A DNA stretch of 33,975 nt from Actinomadura sp. KC216 (GTDB lineage Bacteria; Actinomycetota; Actinomycetes; Streptosporangiales; Streptosporangiaceae). The notes under the pieces were generated by a model. That model was not told the DNA's origin and made no database searches. It worked only from the letters and a program-made list of their open reading frames with translations. The stretch spans positions 1 to 33,975 of the forward strand of contig NZ_SMJX01000064.1 in NCBI RefSeq assembly GCF_004348535.1, given 5' to 3'. The translations under genes were made by a program, and so were the position numbers. This document shows, in pieces, positions 1 through 7,437 of this stretch. The first letter of the stretch is position 1. Every line of letters starts with the position of its first letter.

Positions 1-35
1 CCCCCGATCCCACCCGCCAACGCCACGATCTTCAT
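1..35 (-). CDS. fbiA: FbiA (2-phospho-L-lactate transferase), N-terminal 11 codons only
   Basis: The minus strand reads ATG at position 35 and runs off the window edge, encoding MKIVALAGGIG. This is the highly characteristic nucleotide-binding N-terminus of FbiA/CofD, the transferase that joins the phospholactate-type moiety to the deazaflavin Fo in coenzyme F420 biosynthesis. Only the start is present, so nothing downstream can be judged. Divergent placement near whiB matches the whiB2-fbiA-fbiB order known in mycobacteria and streptomycetes, which supports the call. There is no purine-rich Shine-Dalgarno. Instead TACAGT lies 7 nt before the ATG, which would fit a leaderless mRNA. The name rests on 11 residues plus synteny. 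Confidence 0.72.
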   Translation of the reverse strand, partial: MKIVALAGGIG

Positions 36-64
36 AGGAGAACTGTATTAGCCCGGGCGGACGG

Positions 65-297
65 CCCCTGGAACCCCCGTCACCGGCGGAGTTGAGGGCT
101 GTGGTCCTGCAACGTCCGGGCCTTCTTGGAGGAGACCTCAACCCCGGTTACGGGTCGTGCGGCCGTAGGCGCCCAGCGCCGGAGGCCGCACGACCCGGCG
201 GCGCAGGCGACCGGAGCGCCGCGCACGCCCGTCACGGGCACGACGGGCCGCAACGGCGGCGTGAGGATCGCCTGCGCCGTGACGGGGGTTCCAGGGG
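65..297. repeat. Inverted-repeat-bounded element (19-bp arms) in the fbiA upstream region
   Basis: The 19 bases at 65-83 (CCCTGGAACCCCCGTCAC core) recur as an exact reverse complement at 279-297, about 195 bp apart. Between them is a strong hairpin (151-197). The right arm runs into a G/C-run hairpin (about 294-312), followed by a 12-bp palindrome GCAAAGCTTTGC at 323-334. No credible gene lies in 36-371: the ORFs crossing it have no recognisable domain. It could be a small non-autonomous (MITE-like) element or structured transcribed DNA; no target-site duplication is evident, so mobility is not shown. Confidence 0.5.
151..197. repeat. Strong nested hairpin (14-bp arms) inside the inverted-repeat element
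   Basis: Positions 151-164 (CGGGTCGTGCGGCC) pair perfectly with 184-197. The 19-nt loop itself contains a perfect GGCGC/GCGCC stem with a CCA loop. It could be a bidirectional terminator between the fbiA and 372-1346 transcription units, or the core of a mobile element. There is no U-tract on either side. Confidence 0.5.
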
Positions 298-371
298 GTC
301 GCCCCCCTGGGGGATAGGGTGTGCAAAGCTTTGCTGTGTAGTCGGATTGCCTCGGTCTGGGAGAATTCACC

Positions 372-1346
372 GTGAACAAGGAAGCCGTCCAGCGCCTGCG
401 CGAACCGGCCGCCTGGGGACTGCTCGCCGCGGCGGGTTTGCAATTGCTCGCGGGCATCATCCTGCTTCTCGGCGACGACGGCCCCTTCACGCTCAGCGCG
501 CTGGCCGAGACCCGCGACGGGATGTTCCTCCAGTTCGGGACGGTCGGTCTCCTCGTCCTGGCGGTCCTGCTGGTGACGTGGGGCGAGACGCCCACGCCGC
601 AGGCCCGGACGATCGTCATGGGGGCGCTCGGCGTTCTCGGCGGTATCGCGCTGTTCGGCGTCATCTGCTGGCTCGCGGGAATGCTCGCCGACTCCGACAC
701 CACGAGAGCCCTCACGAAATTGTCGGTGTTCCTGATGGGCGCCGGGAAGATCGCCGTCGTGGCGGTCGGCGGATGGTACGTCTACACGGTGTTCCAGGGC
801 CTGCAGCCGGCGCGTCCGCAGATGCCGCAGGGCTACGGCGAATTCGGGTACCAGCAGGGTCAGCCCGGCCAGCCCGGCCAGCCCGGCCAGCCCGGCCAGC
901 CCGGCCAGCCCGTGCAGCCGGGGCAGCAGCAGGGCTACGGCCAGCAGGCTTACGGCCAGCAGCAGTACCAGCAGTATCAGCAGTACGGCCAGCAGCAGCC
1001 GGGCGCGGAGGGCCAGCAGGCGGCGCAGCAGGGCTACGAGCAGCAGGGCTATGGCCAGCACCAAGGCTACGAGCAGCAGCAGTACGGCCAGCAGCAGGGC
1101 TACGAGCAGCAGGCGTACGGCCAGGCCCAGCAGCAGGACTACCAGCAGCAGCAGTACGGCTACCAGCAGGGTCAGCAGCCCACCGAGCAGGAAGAGATGG
1201 GCGAGTGGACCCGCGCCTACGGCGGCAGCGGCGGCGGGCAGGAGCAGGGGCCGCAGGGCACCCAGCCCGCGCCGCCCCAGCCGGGCGCCGGCGAGCAGGA
1301 CGGCGGCGACTGGTACCGGGACAACCGTCCCCCGCCGCCCCAGTGA
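372..1346 (+). CDS. Membrane protein with a long Q/G/Y-rich low-complexity C-terminal tail
   Basis: A 324-residue protein starting at GTG 372 with GGGAGA 8 nt upstream. The first about 145 residues contain four hydrophobic segments (roughly 15-37, 54-72, 78-102 and 115-140), consistent with a small four-helix membrane domain. From about residue 160 to the end it is disordered in appearance: five consecutive QPG units, then many GYGQQ, GYEQQ and QQYQQY units with almost no charge or hydrophobicity, ending in an acidic patch and the proline-rich end NRPPPPQ. Tyrosine in a Q/G background resembles prion-like phase-separating domains. I do not recognise a named family; it sits between fbiA and whiB. 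The function is unknown; the tail may scaffold or cluster envelope proteins (inference). The repeats probably vary in length between strains. Confidence 0.85.
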   Translation: MNKEAVQRLREPAAWGLLAAAGLQLLAGIILLLGDDGPFTLSALAETRDGMFLQFGTVGLLVLAVLLVTWGETPTPQARTIVMGALGVLGGIALFGVICWLAGMLADSDTTRALTKLSVFLMGAGKIAVVAVGGWYVYTVFQGLQPARPQMPQGYGEFGYQQGQPGQPGQPGQPGQPGQPVQPGQQQGYGQQAYGQQQYQQYQQYGQQQPGAEGQQAAQQGYEQQGYGQHQGYEQQQYGQQQGYEQQAYGQAQQQDYQQQQYGYQQGQQPTEQEEMGEWTRAYGGSGGGQEQGPQGTQPAPPQPGAGEQDGGDWYRDNRPPPPQ

Positions 1347-1362
1347 TCCGGTCCCGGATTTT
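1346..1362 (+). terminator. Short hairpin with T-run after the Q/G/Y-rich membrane protein
   Basis: ATCCGG and CCGGAT form a small dyad directly after the stop codon, followed by TTTT. The stem is only five or six pairs, so it is weak, but T-runs are rare in this GC-rich sequence. Confidence 0.4.
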
Positions 1363-1427
1363 GTGATCAGGCCGTCCCGGCCCATCCCGGCATAAGCCGT
1401 TTTGTCGCCCCGGAAAGCTCTATCGGC

Positions 1428-1457
1428 TTGACGGGGCGGGCGCTACACGCGTGTAAT
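1428..1457 (+). promoter_or_regulatory. Predicted sigma-70-type promoter of whiB, with a palindrome over the -10
   Basis: TTGACG (1428-1433) and TGTAAT (1452-1457) are separated by 18 bp, the best consensus-like promoter in the window. A perfect 12-bp palindrome, TACACGCGTGTA (1444-1455), overlaps the -10 and is a plausible operator. The leader to the whiB start would be about 80 nt. Confidence 0.6.
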
Positions 1458-1544
1458 TTCGTCGGTGTAGTTTCAACGTCTTCTCGGGGGAAGTACCGAA
1501 GGGAAGGCGTTGACCAGGGGGTTCCACGGGCAGGGAGGTGCGCT

Positions 1545-1808
1545 GTGAGCGAGGTGGTCATCCCGCTGGCGCACGGCACAGACGGCGAAGAGATGGGCTG
1601 GCAGGAGCGCGCCCTGTGCGCGCAGACGGACCCGGAGGCGTTCTTTCCGGAGAAGGGCGGCTCCACTCGCGAGGCCAAGAAGGTGTGCCGGGCGTGCGAG
1701 GTGCGTACGGAGTGCTTGGAGTACGCGCTGCAGCACGATGAACGGTTCGGCATCTGGGGAGGGCTCTCCGAGAGGGAACGTCGGAAGCTGAAGCGCCAGG
1801 CCGTCTGA
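1545..1808 (+). CDS. whiB: WhiB-family iron-sulfur transcription regulator (WhiB/WhiB2 type)
   Basis: An 87-residue protein from GTG 1545; GGGAGG just upstream chooses this start over the longer frame beginning near 1428. WhiB proteins carry an oxygen- and nitric-oxide-sensitive [4Fe-4S] cluster and act with the principal sigma factor. The four cluster ligands are visible as C25, C48, C51 and C57 (C-X22-C-X2-C-X5-C), followed by the GIWGG turn at 69-73 and a basic C-terminus (RERRKLKRQ) for DNA contact. Length and position beside fbiA and a large glycosyltransferase fit the WhiB of Streptomyces and WhiB2/WhmD of mycobacteria, which control septation during sporulation and division. Orthology is inferred from context; family membership is clear. 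Confidence 0.93.
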   Translation: MSEVVIPLAHGTDGEEMGWQERALCAQTDPEAFFPEKGGSTREAKKVCRACEVRTECLEYALQHDERFGIWGGLSERERRKLKRQAV

Positions 1809-1847
1809 CGCCGTCGCCGGGCAGCGGCGGACATCGGTGGGGAGGGG

Positions 1848-1866
1848 CCGGGTAGGGGAGACCCGG
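1848..1866 (+). terminator. Possible hairpin terminator after whiB
   Basis: CCGGGT (1848-1853) pairs with ACCCGG (1861-1866) around a 7-nt loop, 40 bp after whiB. There is no U-tract. A second dyad, CGGATCT/AGATCCG (1877-1893), follows and may instead be an operator for the next gene. Confidence 0.3.
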
Positions 1867-1917
1867 TCACGCCCCGCGGATCTACGAGATCCGAGGCATG
1901 TCCCCTGCGGCCGCGCG

Positions 1918-1923
1918 TACAGT
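1918..1923 (+). promoter_or_regulatory. Candidate -10 element for a leaderless glycosyltransferase mRNA
   Basis: TACAGT ends 8 nt before the GTG at 1932, there is no Shine-Dalgarno, and the same hexamer stands at the same distance from the fbiA start on the other strand. No clear -35 is present. Confidence 0.4.
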
Positions 1924-1931
1924 TATCAGCC

Positions 1932-4900
1932 GTGTCGGCCCCAGGGCCGGCACGGCTTGCTGATGATTCAGCCCCGAAACTGTCGTCCCACAGATCGAGC
2001 GACCCCTTGCCCCCCACACTCGATCGCCATGTCGTTACGGCCGTCCTCGTCGCGCATGATGGTGCGCGGTGGCTTCCGGAGACGCTGAAGGCGCTGCTGA
2101 CGCAGTCGCGTCCCGCGCAGCGCGTCGTGACCGTGGACACCGGAAGCCGCGACCGCGGGCCCGACGTCCTCGCCGAGGTCGTCGGCGCGGAGAAGATCCT
2201 CACGCTGCCCCGCACCACCGGGTACGGGGAGGCCGTCGCGGAGGCGCTCCAGCAGGACGCCGCGTCCGCGCCCGTCCCCGACGACGAACCGGGCCCTGCC
2301 GACCGGCCCCGCACCGAGTGGATCTGGCTGCTGCACGACGACTCCGCTCCCGCCCACGACGCGCTCGCCCAACTGTTGCGGACCGCGGACACCGACCCGA
2401 GCATCGCGGTCCTCGGCCCGAAGGTCCGCGACTGGGACGACCGGCGCGTCCTGCGGGAGGTCGGTGTCACCGCCGACGCCGCCGGACGCCGCGAGACGGG
2501 CCTGGACCGGCACGAGTTCGACCAGGGGCAGCACGACGGCGTCCGGGACGTGCTGTCGGTCGGCAGCGCCGGGATGCTGGTCCGCCGCGACGTGTGGGAC
2601 GCGCTCGGCGGCTTCGACCCCGACTACGGGATCTTCCGCGACGACCTCGACTTCTGCTGGCGGGTCCACGCGGCCGAACACCGGGTCGTGACCGCGACCG
2701 ACGCGGTCGTGTACCACGCGGAGGCGTCCCGGCGCGGGCTCCGCGAGATCGGCATGACCGCCGAGCATCCGGCCCGCCGCGACCGCCGCAACGCCGTCCT
2801 GACGCTGCTCGCCAACCTGCCGCTCGGTCCGATGCTGCGGTCGCTGCTCCGCAACGTGTGGGCGTCGCTCGCCCACGCGCTGTTCCTGGCGGCCACGAAG
2901 CAGCCGGTCGCGGCCCGGGAGGAGCTCCGCGCGCTCGGCGACGTCCTGCGCGACCCGGGCCGGATACGGGCGGCGCGGGCGGCCCGCGCGGACGGCCGCA
3001 AGCGCGTGTACCGCACCGTCCGGCGCTTCCAGCCCAGGTGGGTCGTGATGCGCCGGACGTTCGAGGCGATCTCCGAATACCTCGCCGCCCACGAACGGGA
3101 ACGGGAGAACCGCGAGGAGGACGAGACCCCGTCCGACGAGGAACCGGGCCCGATCCGCCGGCTCCTCGCCCGTCCCGGCGTCGTGATCGTTCTGGCGCTG
3201 GCGGCGGTGGCGGTCGCCGCGGAACGCTCCCTTCTCACCGCCGCCGGACGGCTCGGCGGCGGCGCGCTGGTCCCCGCGTGGGGCGGCGCGAGCGACCTGT
3301 GGGCGCAGTACCTGTCCGGCTGGCATCCGGTCGGGCTCGGCAGCGACGCGGGCAGCCCGCCCTACGTCGGGGTCCTCGCCGTCCTGTCGACGGTGACGCT
3401 CGGCAAGCCGTGGCTGGCGGTGTCGATCCTGCTGCTCGGCAGCGTGCCGCTCGCGGGCCTCACCGCCTACCGCGCGTCCCGGCTGCTGGTGCGCGAGGCG
3501 CCGGCGCCGGACCCGCCGCGCAAGCCGCGGAAGGGGCGCCGGGCGCCCGCGAAGGTCCGTCGCATCCCGGCCACCGCCGTCCGGGCCTGGTTCGCCGCCG
3601 GGTACGCGCTGCTGCCCGCCGCGACCGGCGCCATCGCGGGCGGACGGCTCGGCACCGCCGCCGTTCTCGTCCTGCTCCCGCTGATCGCCATGAACCTCGC
3701 CCGCGTGTACGGGCTGCCGCGCTCGGAGGCCGCCGCGCTCGACGTCCGGACGCGGCGCAAGCGCGCGGGCCGGGCGGCGTGGGCGACGGCGCTGCTGCTC
3801 GCCGTCGCGATGGCGTTCGTCCCGCTCACCTGGCTGATCGCCGTGATCGCCGCCGCGACCGTGTGGGCCCTGTTCGACCGGCCGAGGCGGCGCGCGCGCC
3901 GCAACGTCGCCATCGCGCTCGGCGTGCCGCCGCTGCTGATGCTTCCGTGGACGGCCGGGCTGCTGCTGAACCCGTCCCGCTTTCTGACCGAGGCGGGCCT
4001 GCACCGGTGGTCCGAGCCCGCCGCCGCGGCCGACCTGCTCGCCCTCGATCCCGGCGGGCCCGGCACGCCCGAGCCGTGGGCGCTGGCCGGTCTCCTCGCC
4101 GTCGCCGTCCTCGCGCTGCCGCTGCGCGGCCGCCGCTCCATCGTGCTCGCGGGCTGGCTGCTGGGCGTCTACGGGCTGCTCGTCGCGATCCTGGTCAGCG
4201 CCGCGACGGTCGCCAAGGGCGCGGACGAGGCGCCCGGCTGGCCCGGCGTCGCGCTGATCTTCGCGGGCGGCGGGGTGCTGCTCGCGGCGACGGCCGCCGT
4301 CCAGCGCGGGACCGAGGCGCTGGCGGGCGGCCGCCTGATCTTCAAGGCGGGCGGCGCGGTCGTCGTGCTGGCCGCGCTCTCCGCGCCCCTGCTGGCCGCC
4401 GGGTTCTGGGTGGCGGGCGGCGCGGGCGGCCCGCTGGGGAAGATCGACCCGGACGCCATCCCCGCGTTCGTCCACGGGCCGGGCGGTGCGAGGACACTCG
4501 TCCTGCACAGCGAGCCGAGCGGACGCGTTTCCTACACCCTGCTCAGGGACGCCCGTCCACGGATCGGCGAATCCGAAGTCGCGGACGGCGGCGAAGCCCA
4601 CGACCGCCTGGACGACCTGGTCGCCGGACTGGCAGCCGGTCGCGAAGGCGACGACGGTCCTGCACTGACCCGTATGGGCGTCCAGTACATCCTCGTGCCG
4701 CACCCCAAGAAGGACCCCGTCACGGGCGTCCTCGACGCGGCACCCGAACTGACGCGCCTCAGCCGCACGGAAACGTTCGCGGTGTGGCGGCTCCAATCGC
4801 CGTCCGCCCGCATGATGCTTCTGGACGGCCCCACCGTCACGCCCCTTCCCGCCGGACGGATCGACGCTCGCATGCAGATCCCACCCGGAAACGGCACCCG

Positions 4901-5285
4901 CACACTCCTCCTTGCCGAACCTTCCGACGGTGGCTGGGACGCCACCCTGAACGGCGAGGCCCTCAAAGAACGCGAGGTGGACGGCTGGGCGCAGGGCTAC
5001 GCGATTCCCGCCGCCGGTGGCGAGTTCGAGCTGAGCAGGTCCATGACGATGCGGCACACCTGGCTCGTCGTCCAGGGCATCGCCGTGCTGCTCGTCGCCG
5101 TCCTCGCGCTGCCCGGCGCGCAGGTGGACAACCTCGTGTTCCCCGGTGAGCGCGAACGGCGCGGCGAACGGTGCCGCGGACGGCGCGGCGGGCGGCGCGG
5201 ACGGCGCCGCGGGACCCACGTCCGCGTCGAGCACGAGCCGCCGCCGCCCTCCGTGGAGGAACCGAAGCCGGAGGAGGTCTCGTGA
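1932..5285 (+). CDS. Large polytopic membrane glycosyltransferase, GT2 family
   Basis: A 1117-residue protein. Residues about 34-330 are a GT-A (family 2) catalytic domain on the cytoplasmic side: VTAVLVAHDGARWLPETL opens the nucleotide-sugar fold, HDDS at 135-138 is the metal/UDP-type DxD region, FDPDYGIFRDDLDFCWR (about 228-244) holds the acceptor-side acidic residues, and VVYH follows at 259-262. After about residue 410 come roughly 11 hydrophobic helices, a soluble extracytoplasmic segment (about 810-1040), a last helix, and an Arg-rich then Pro/Glu-rich cytoplasmic tail. This layout suggests polymerisation or transfer of sugars to the outer face of the membrane. The start is uncertain: GTG 1932 may be leaderless, while the domain itself would allow a start near 2007. 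The stop overlaps the next gene (GTGA), so the two are coupled. Substrate unknown. Confidence 0.88.
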   Translation: MSAPGPARLADDSAPKLSSHRSSDPLPPTLDRHVVTAVLVAHDGARWLPETLKALLTQSRPAQRVVTVDTGSRDRGPDVLAEVVGAEKILTLPRTTGYGEAVAEALQQDAASAPVPDDEPGPADRPRTEWIWLLHDDSAPAHDALAQLLRTADTDPSIAVLGPKVRDWDDRRVLREVGVTADAAGRRETGLDRHEFDQGQHDGVRDVLSVGSAGMLVRRDVWDALGGFDPDYGIFRDDLDFCWRVHAAEHRVVTATDAVVYHAEASRRGLREIGMTAEHPARRDRRNAVLTLLANLPLGPMLRSLLRNVWASLAHALFLAATKQPVAAREELRALGDVLRDPGRIRAARAARADGRKRVYRTVRRFQPRWVVMRRTFEAISEYLAAHERERENREEDETPSDEEPGPIRRLLARPGVVIVLALAAVAVAAERSLLTAAGRLGGGALVPAWGGASDLWAQYLSGWHPVGLGSDAGSPPYVGVLAVLSTVTLGKPWLAVSILLLGSVPLAGLTAYRASRLLVREAPAPDPPRKPRKGRRAPAKVRRIPATAVRAWFAAGYALLPAATGAIAGGRLGTAAVLVLLPLIAMNLARVYGLPRSEAAALDVRTRRKRAGRAAWATALLLAVAMAFVPLTWLIAVIAAATVWALFDRPRRRARRNVAIALGVPPLLMLPWTAGLLLNPSRFLTEAGLHRWSEPAAAADLLALDPGGPGTPEPWALAGLLAVAVLALPLRGRRSIVLAGWLLGVYGLLVAILVSAATVAKGADEAPGWPGVALIFAGGGVLLAATAAVQRGTEALAGGRLIFKAGGAVVVLAALSAPLLAAGFWVAGGAGGPLGKIDPDAIPAFVHGPGGARTLVLHSEPSGRVSYTLLRDARPRIGESEVADGGEAHDRLDDLVAGLAAGREGDDGPALTRMGVQYILVPHPKKDPVTGVLDAAPELTRLSRTETFAVWRLQSPSARMMLLDGPTVTPLPAGRIDARMQIPPGNGTRTLLLAEPSDGGWDATLNGEALKEREVDGWAQGYAIPAAGGEFELSRSMTMRHTWLVVQGIAVLLVAVLALPGAQVDNLVFPGERERRGERCRGRRGGRRGRRRGTHVRVEHEPPPPSVEEPKPEEVS

Positions 5286-6844
5286 ACCCGCGCAAGCTCC
5301 TGACCGCGCGCAGGCTTCCGAGCCCGCGCAGGCTTCCGAGCCCGCGCAAACTCGCGGACGCGCGCAAGCTCCTCAAACGCGACGACCTCGTGAGCACGGA
5401 CACGCTGCTGCGCGTCATCGGCATGCGGTACGCGACCGCCGCGCTCATGCTCGTCGGCGTCGCCGCGCTGTACGGGGCCGCGACGTTCTCCCGTCCGGGC
5501 GACGCCTCGGCGAACGGCCACGACGCCCCGGTCACGTCGGCGGTGATGGTCTGCCCCGGCCACGAGGGCGGGCGGCTCGCCGTCCAGTCCCTCCCGGCCC
5601 CCGGGAAGGGCGGCCGCGTGGACATGGCGCCGACGAAGGGCGGCACCGCGATCGCGTCCATGACGTCGCCGGGCCAGAGCTGGGAGAAGGACACCGAATC
5701 CGGCGACGACTCCTACACCCTCCGCGCCACCGGCGCCATGGCCGCCGGGCTGGCGGCCGAGCAGACCACCCACGAGGAGGACGGCGACGACCGCGGCCTC
5801 GCGGGCGCCCGCTGCGCGACGCCCGCCACCGACCAATGGTTCCTCGGCCCCGGGCCCGTCGCCGCCGACGAGCTCGACCTCTACCTCACCAACGTCGACT
5901 CCCAGCCCGCGTCCGTGGACCTCACCGCCCTGTCCGGCGAGGGCCCGCTCGACACCACCGACGGCCGCGGTACCCGCGTCGACCCCTACACCACCCGGGT
6001 CGTGAGGATCGGCGGGTCGGCGGAGGGGCTCGGCGACATCGTCAAGTCGGCCGCCGACCTCGCGCTGCGCGTCCGGACCAACGGCGGGCGGGTCACCGCG
6101 TCCGTGCGCGTCCGCGCCGGGGAGGAGAAGGGCATCGAGTGGCTGCCGCGGTCGCCCGCGCCCGCGTCGTCGCTCGTCGTGCCCGGCGTGCCGGGCGGTT
6201 CCGGCAAGCGCCGGCTGCTGGTCTCCGTGCCCGGCGAGGCGGACGCCCGGATCAGGATGCAGGTGATCACGAAGGACGGCGCGTTCGCCCCGCAGGGCCA
6301 GGACGTCCTCGACGCGCCCGCCAAGACCGTCACGTCCCTGGCCGTCGACGGCGCCCTGGTGGGCAAGGCCGCCGCCGTCCGGCTCGTCGCGGACCGCCCG
6401 ATCGTCGCGGGCTTCGCCGCCGACCGCGGCGCCGACATCGCCTACGGGACGTCCACGCCGCCGCTCACCGGGTCGGGGCCGGGCATCGTGGCCGACAACC
6501 GGTTCGACTCCTCGCTCGTCCTGACGGCCCCGTCCGGCGCGGCGACCGTCGAGGTCACGACCATCAACGCCACGGGCAAGAGCGCGCCGCAGGAGATCAG
6601 GATCCCGGCGGGCCGCACCGTCGAGGCCGCGCTCGCCGCCCCGAACGGGAACGCCGAGGACGGCACCGCCTACGGCGTGGTGATCATGCCGAAGCCGGGT
6701 TCGGGGCCCGTCCACGCGTCCCGGACGCTCGCCAAGGGCAAGGGCGACGACTACCTGTTCACCATCTTGCCGATCACGCCCTCCGCGACCATCGTGCACC
6801 TGCCCGACACCGCCGACTCCCAGGGCGCCCTGATCCCGGGCTAG
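5282..6844 (+). CDS. DUF5719-family secreted/anchored protein coupled to the glycosyltransferase
   Basis: A 520-residue protein from GTG 5282, which overlaps the glycosyltransferase stop in GTGA and has GGAGG 5 nt upstream; the longer frame from 5171 is not needed. The N-terminus is strongly basic (RRLPSP repeated, then RKLADA and RKLLKR), followed by one hydrophobic helix around residues 45-65 (YATAALMLVGVAALYG). The chain is therefore expected to be anchored with its bulk outside the cell. The rest is rich in beta-strand-like segments and small residues, with no catalytic motif I recognise. By position and length it matches the DUF5719 proteins that follow such glycosyltransferases in actinomycetes. 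A partner or scaffold in envelope glycan assembly is inferred from coupling, not shown. Its stop shares CTAG with the convergent next gene. Confidence 0.82.
   Translation: MNPRKLLTARRLPSPRRLPSPRKLADARKLLKRDDLVSTDTLLRVIGMRYATAALMLVGVAALYGAATFSRPGDASANGHDAPVTSAVMVCPGHEGGRLAVQSLPAPGKGGRVDMAPTKGGTAIASMTSPGQSWEKDTESGDDSYTLRATGAMAAGLAAEQTTHEEDGDDRGLAGARCATPATDQWFLGPGPVAADELDLYLTNVDSQPASVDLTALSGEGPLDTTDGRGTRVDPYTTRVVRIGGSAEGLGDIVKSAADLALRVRTNGGRVTASVRVRAGEEKGIEWLPRSPAPASSLVVPGVPGGSGKRRLLVSVPGEADARIRMQVITKDGAFAPQGQDVLDAPAKTVTSLAVDGALVGKAAAVRLVADRPIVAGFAADRGADIAYGTSTPPLTGSGPGIVADNRFDSSLVLTAPSGAATVEVTTINATGKSAPQEIRIPAGRTVEAALAAPNGNAEDGTAYGVVIMPKPGSGPVHASRTLAKGKGDDYLFTILPITPSATIVHLPDTADSQGALIPG
5312..5347 (+). 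repeat. Exact 18-bp tandem duplication in the DUF5719 coding start
   Basis: AGGCTTCCGAGCCCGCGC occurs twice in immediate succession, giving two RRLPSP-type units. Two diverged units (RKLADA, RKLLKR) follow, so the basic cytoplasmic leader is a six-residue repeat. Confidence 0.8.
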
Positions 6845-7269
6845 TCGTCCGGGGAGTCGTAGCTCGGGTCGACGGATTCGGGGGAGAGGCCGAGGAGATC
6901 GGCGACCTCTTCGACCAGCAGATCGCGGATCAGGCGGGCCTGCTCGGCCTCGCTCTTCGCCCGCGCCTCGACCGGACGCCGATACACGGTGATGCGGACC
7001 GGCCGTTTGCCCTCGCCCGGAACCGTCTGGCCGAGCGGGACCGGGCCGTCGAACCACGGCTCGACGCTCGGAACCTCCTCGACCGTGAACCGCACCCGGG
7101 CCAGTTCGCGGCCCCAGCGGCCGCCGAGCCGCCGCACCTCGTCGTCGACGAGGTCGTCGAACCGTTCCGCGCGGGTGCGTGAGACCGGAGCCTGCGGGGG
7201 CGTCAGAGGACCACGTACGCCACGGCCGTGCCGATCGCGGCGTCGTACGCCTGCCACACGGGATCGCAC
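6841..7269 (-). CDS. Zincin-like metallopeptidase-family protein lacking the HExxH motif
   Basis: About 142 residues from GTG 7269 (GTG 7257 is also possible; a GGTGGAGAGG stretch precedes both). It has the conserved actinobacterial opening RRRDRHGRG-VRGPLTPPQAPVSRTRAERFDDLV, then VRFTVEEVPSVEPW and ITVYRRPVEARA, which mark the small DUF1025/PF06262 zincin-like family. Family members usually carry HExxH in the helix near the C-terminus. Here the corresponding helix reads LLVEEVADLLGLSP, so both zinc-binding histidines are absent and peptidase activity is unlikely. The family name is from recognition of the flanking motifs and from position next to a DUF3499 gene. It is convergent with the DUF5719 gene and divergent from the DUF3499 gene. 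Role unknown. Confidence 0.75.
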   Translation of the reverse strand: MRSRVAGVRRRDRHGRGVRGPLTPPQAPVSRTRAERFDDLVDDEVRRLGGRWGRELARVRFTVEEVPSVEPWFDGPVPLGQTVPGEGKRPVRITVYRRPVEARAKSEAEQARLIRDLLVEEVADLLGLSPESVDPSYDSPDD

Positions 7270-7437
7270 GCCACAAGCGTACCTCTCCACCTCGCCGAGC
7301 ACATGCGCGGCGGAGGCGCACGGTGCGAGGTCGAACCCACACGGAATGTAGTCGTTGCCCCGTAAATCCACCGGTAACGGCGACACGTTCGGCCCGGTGG
7401 TGGCGGAGCCGGTGGGAGGGAGGTACGGTCAGCCATC

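Noticed and set aside
846..910. Tandem repeat array at QPG units as a CRISPR or VNTR locus
   Set aside because: Units are short, in frame and lack spacers; they encode the low-complexity tail of the membrane protein.
1968..5234. Minus-strand open frame of 1088 codons opposite the glycosyltransferase
   Set aside because: It is the mirror of a high-GC gene; composition is Arg/Ala/Gly-rich with no domain, while the plus frame has clear GT2 motifs and membrane helices.
4997..7342. Minus-strand 781-codon frame opposite DUF5719
   Set aside because: Shadow frame with no motif; it also covers the convergent metallopeptidase-like gene in another frame.
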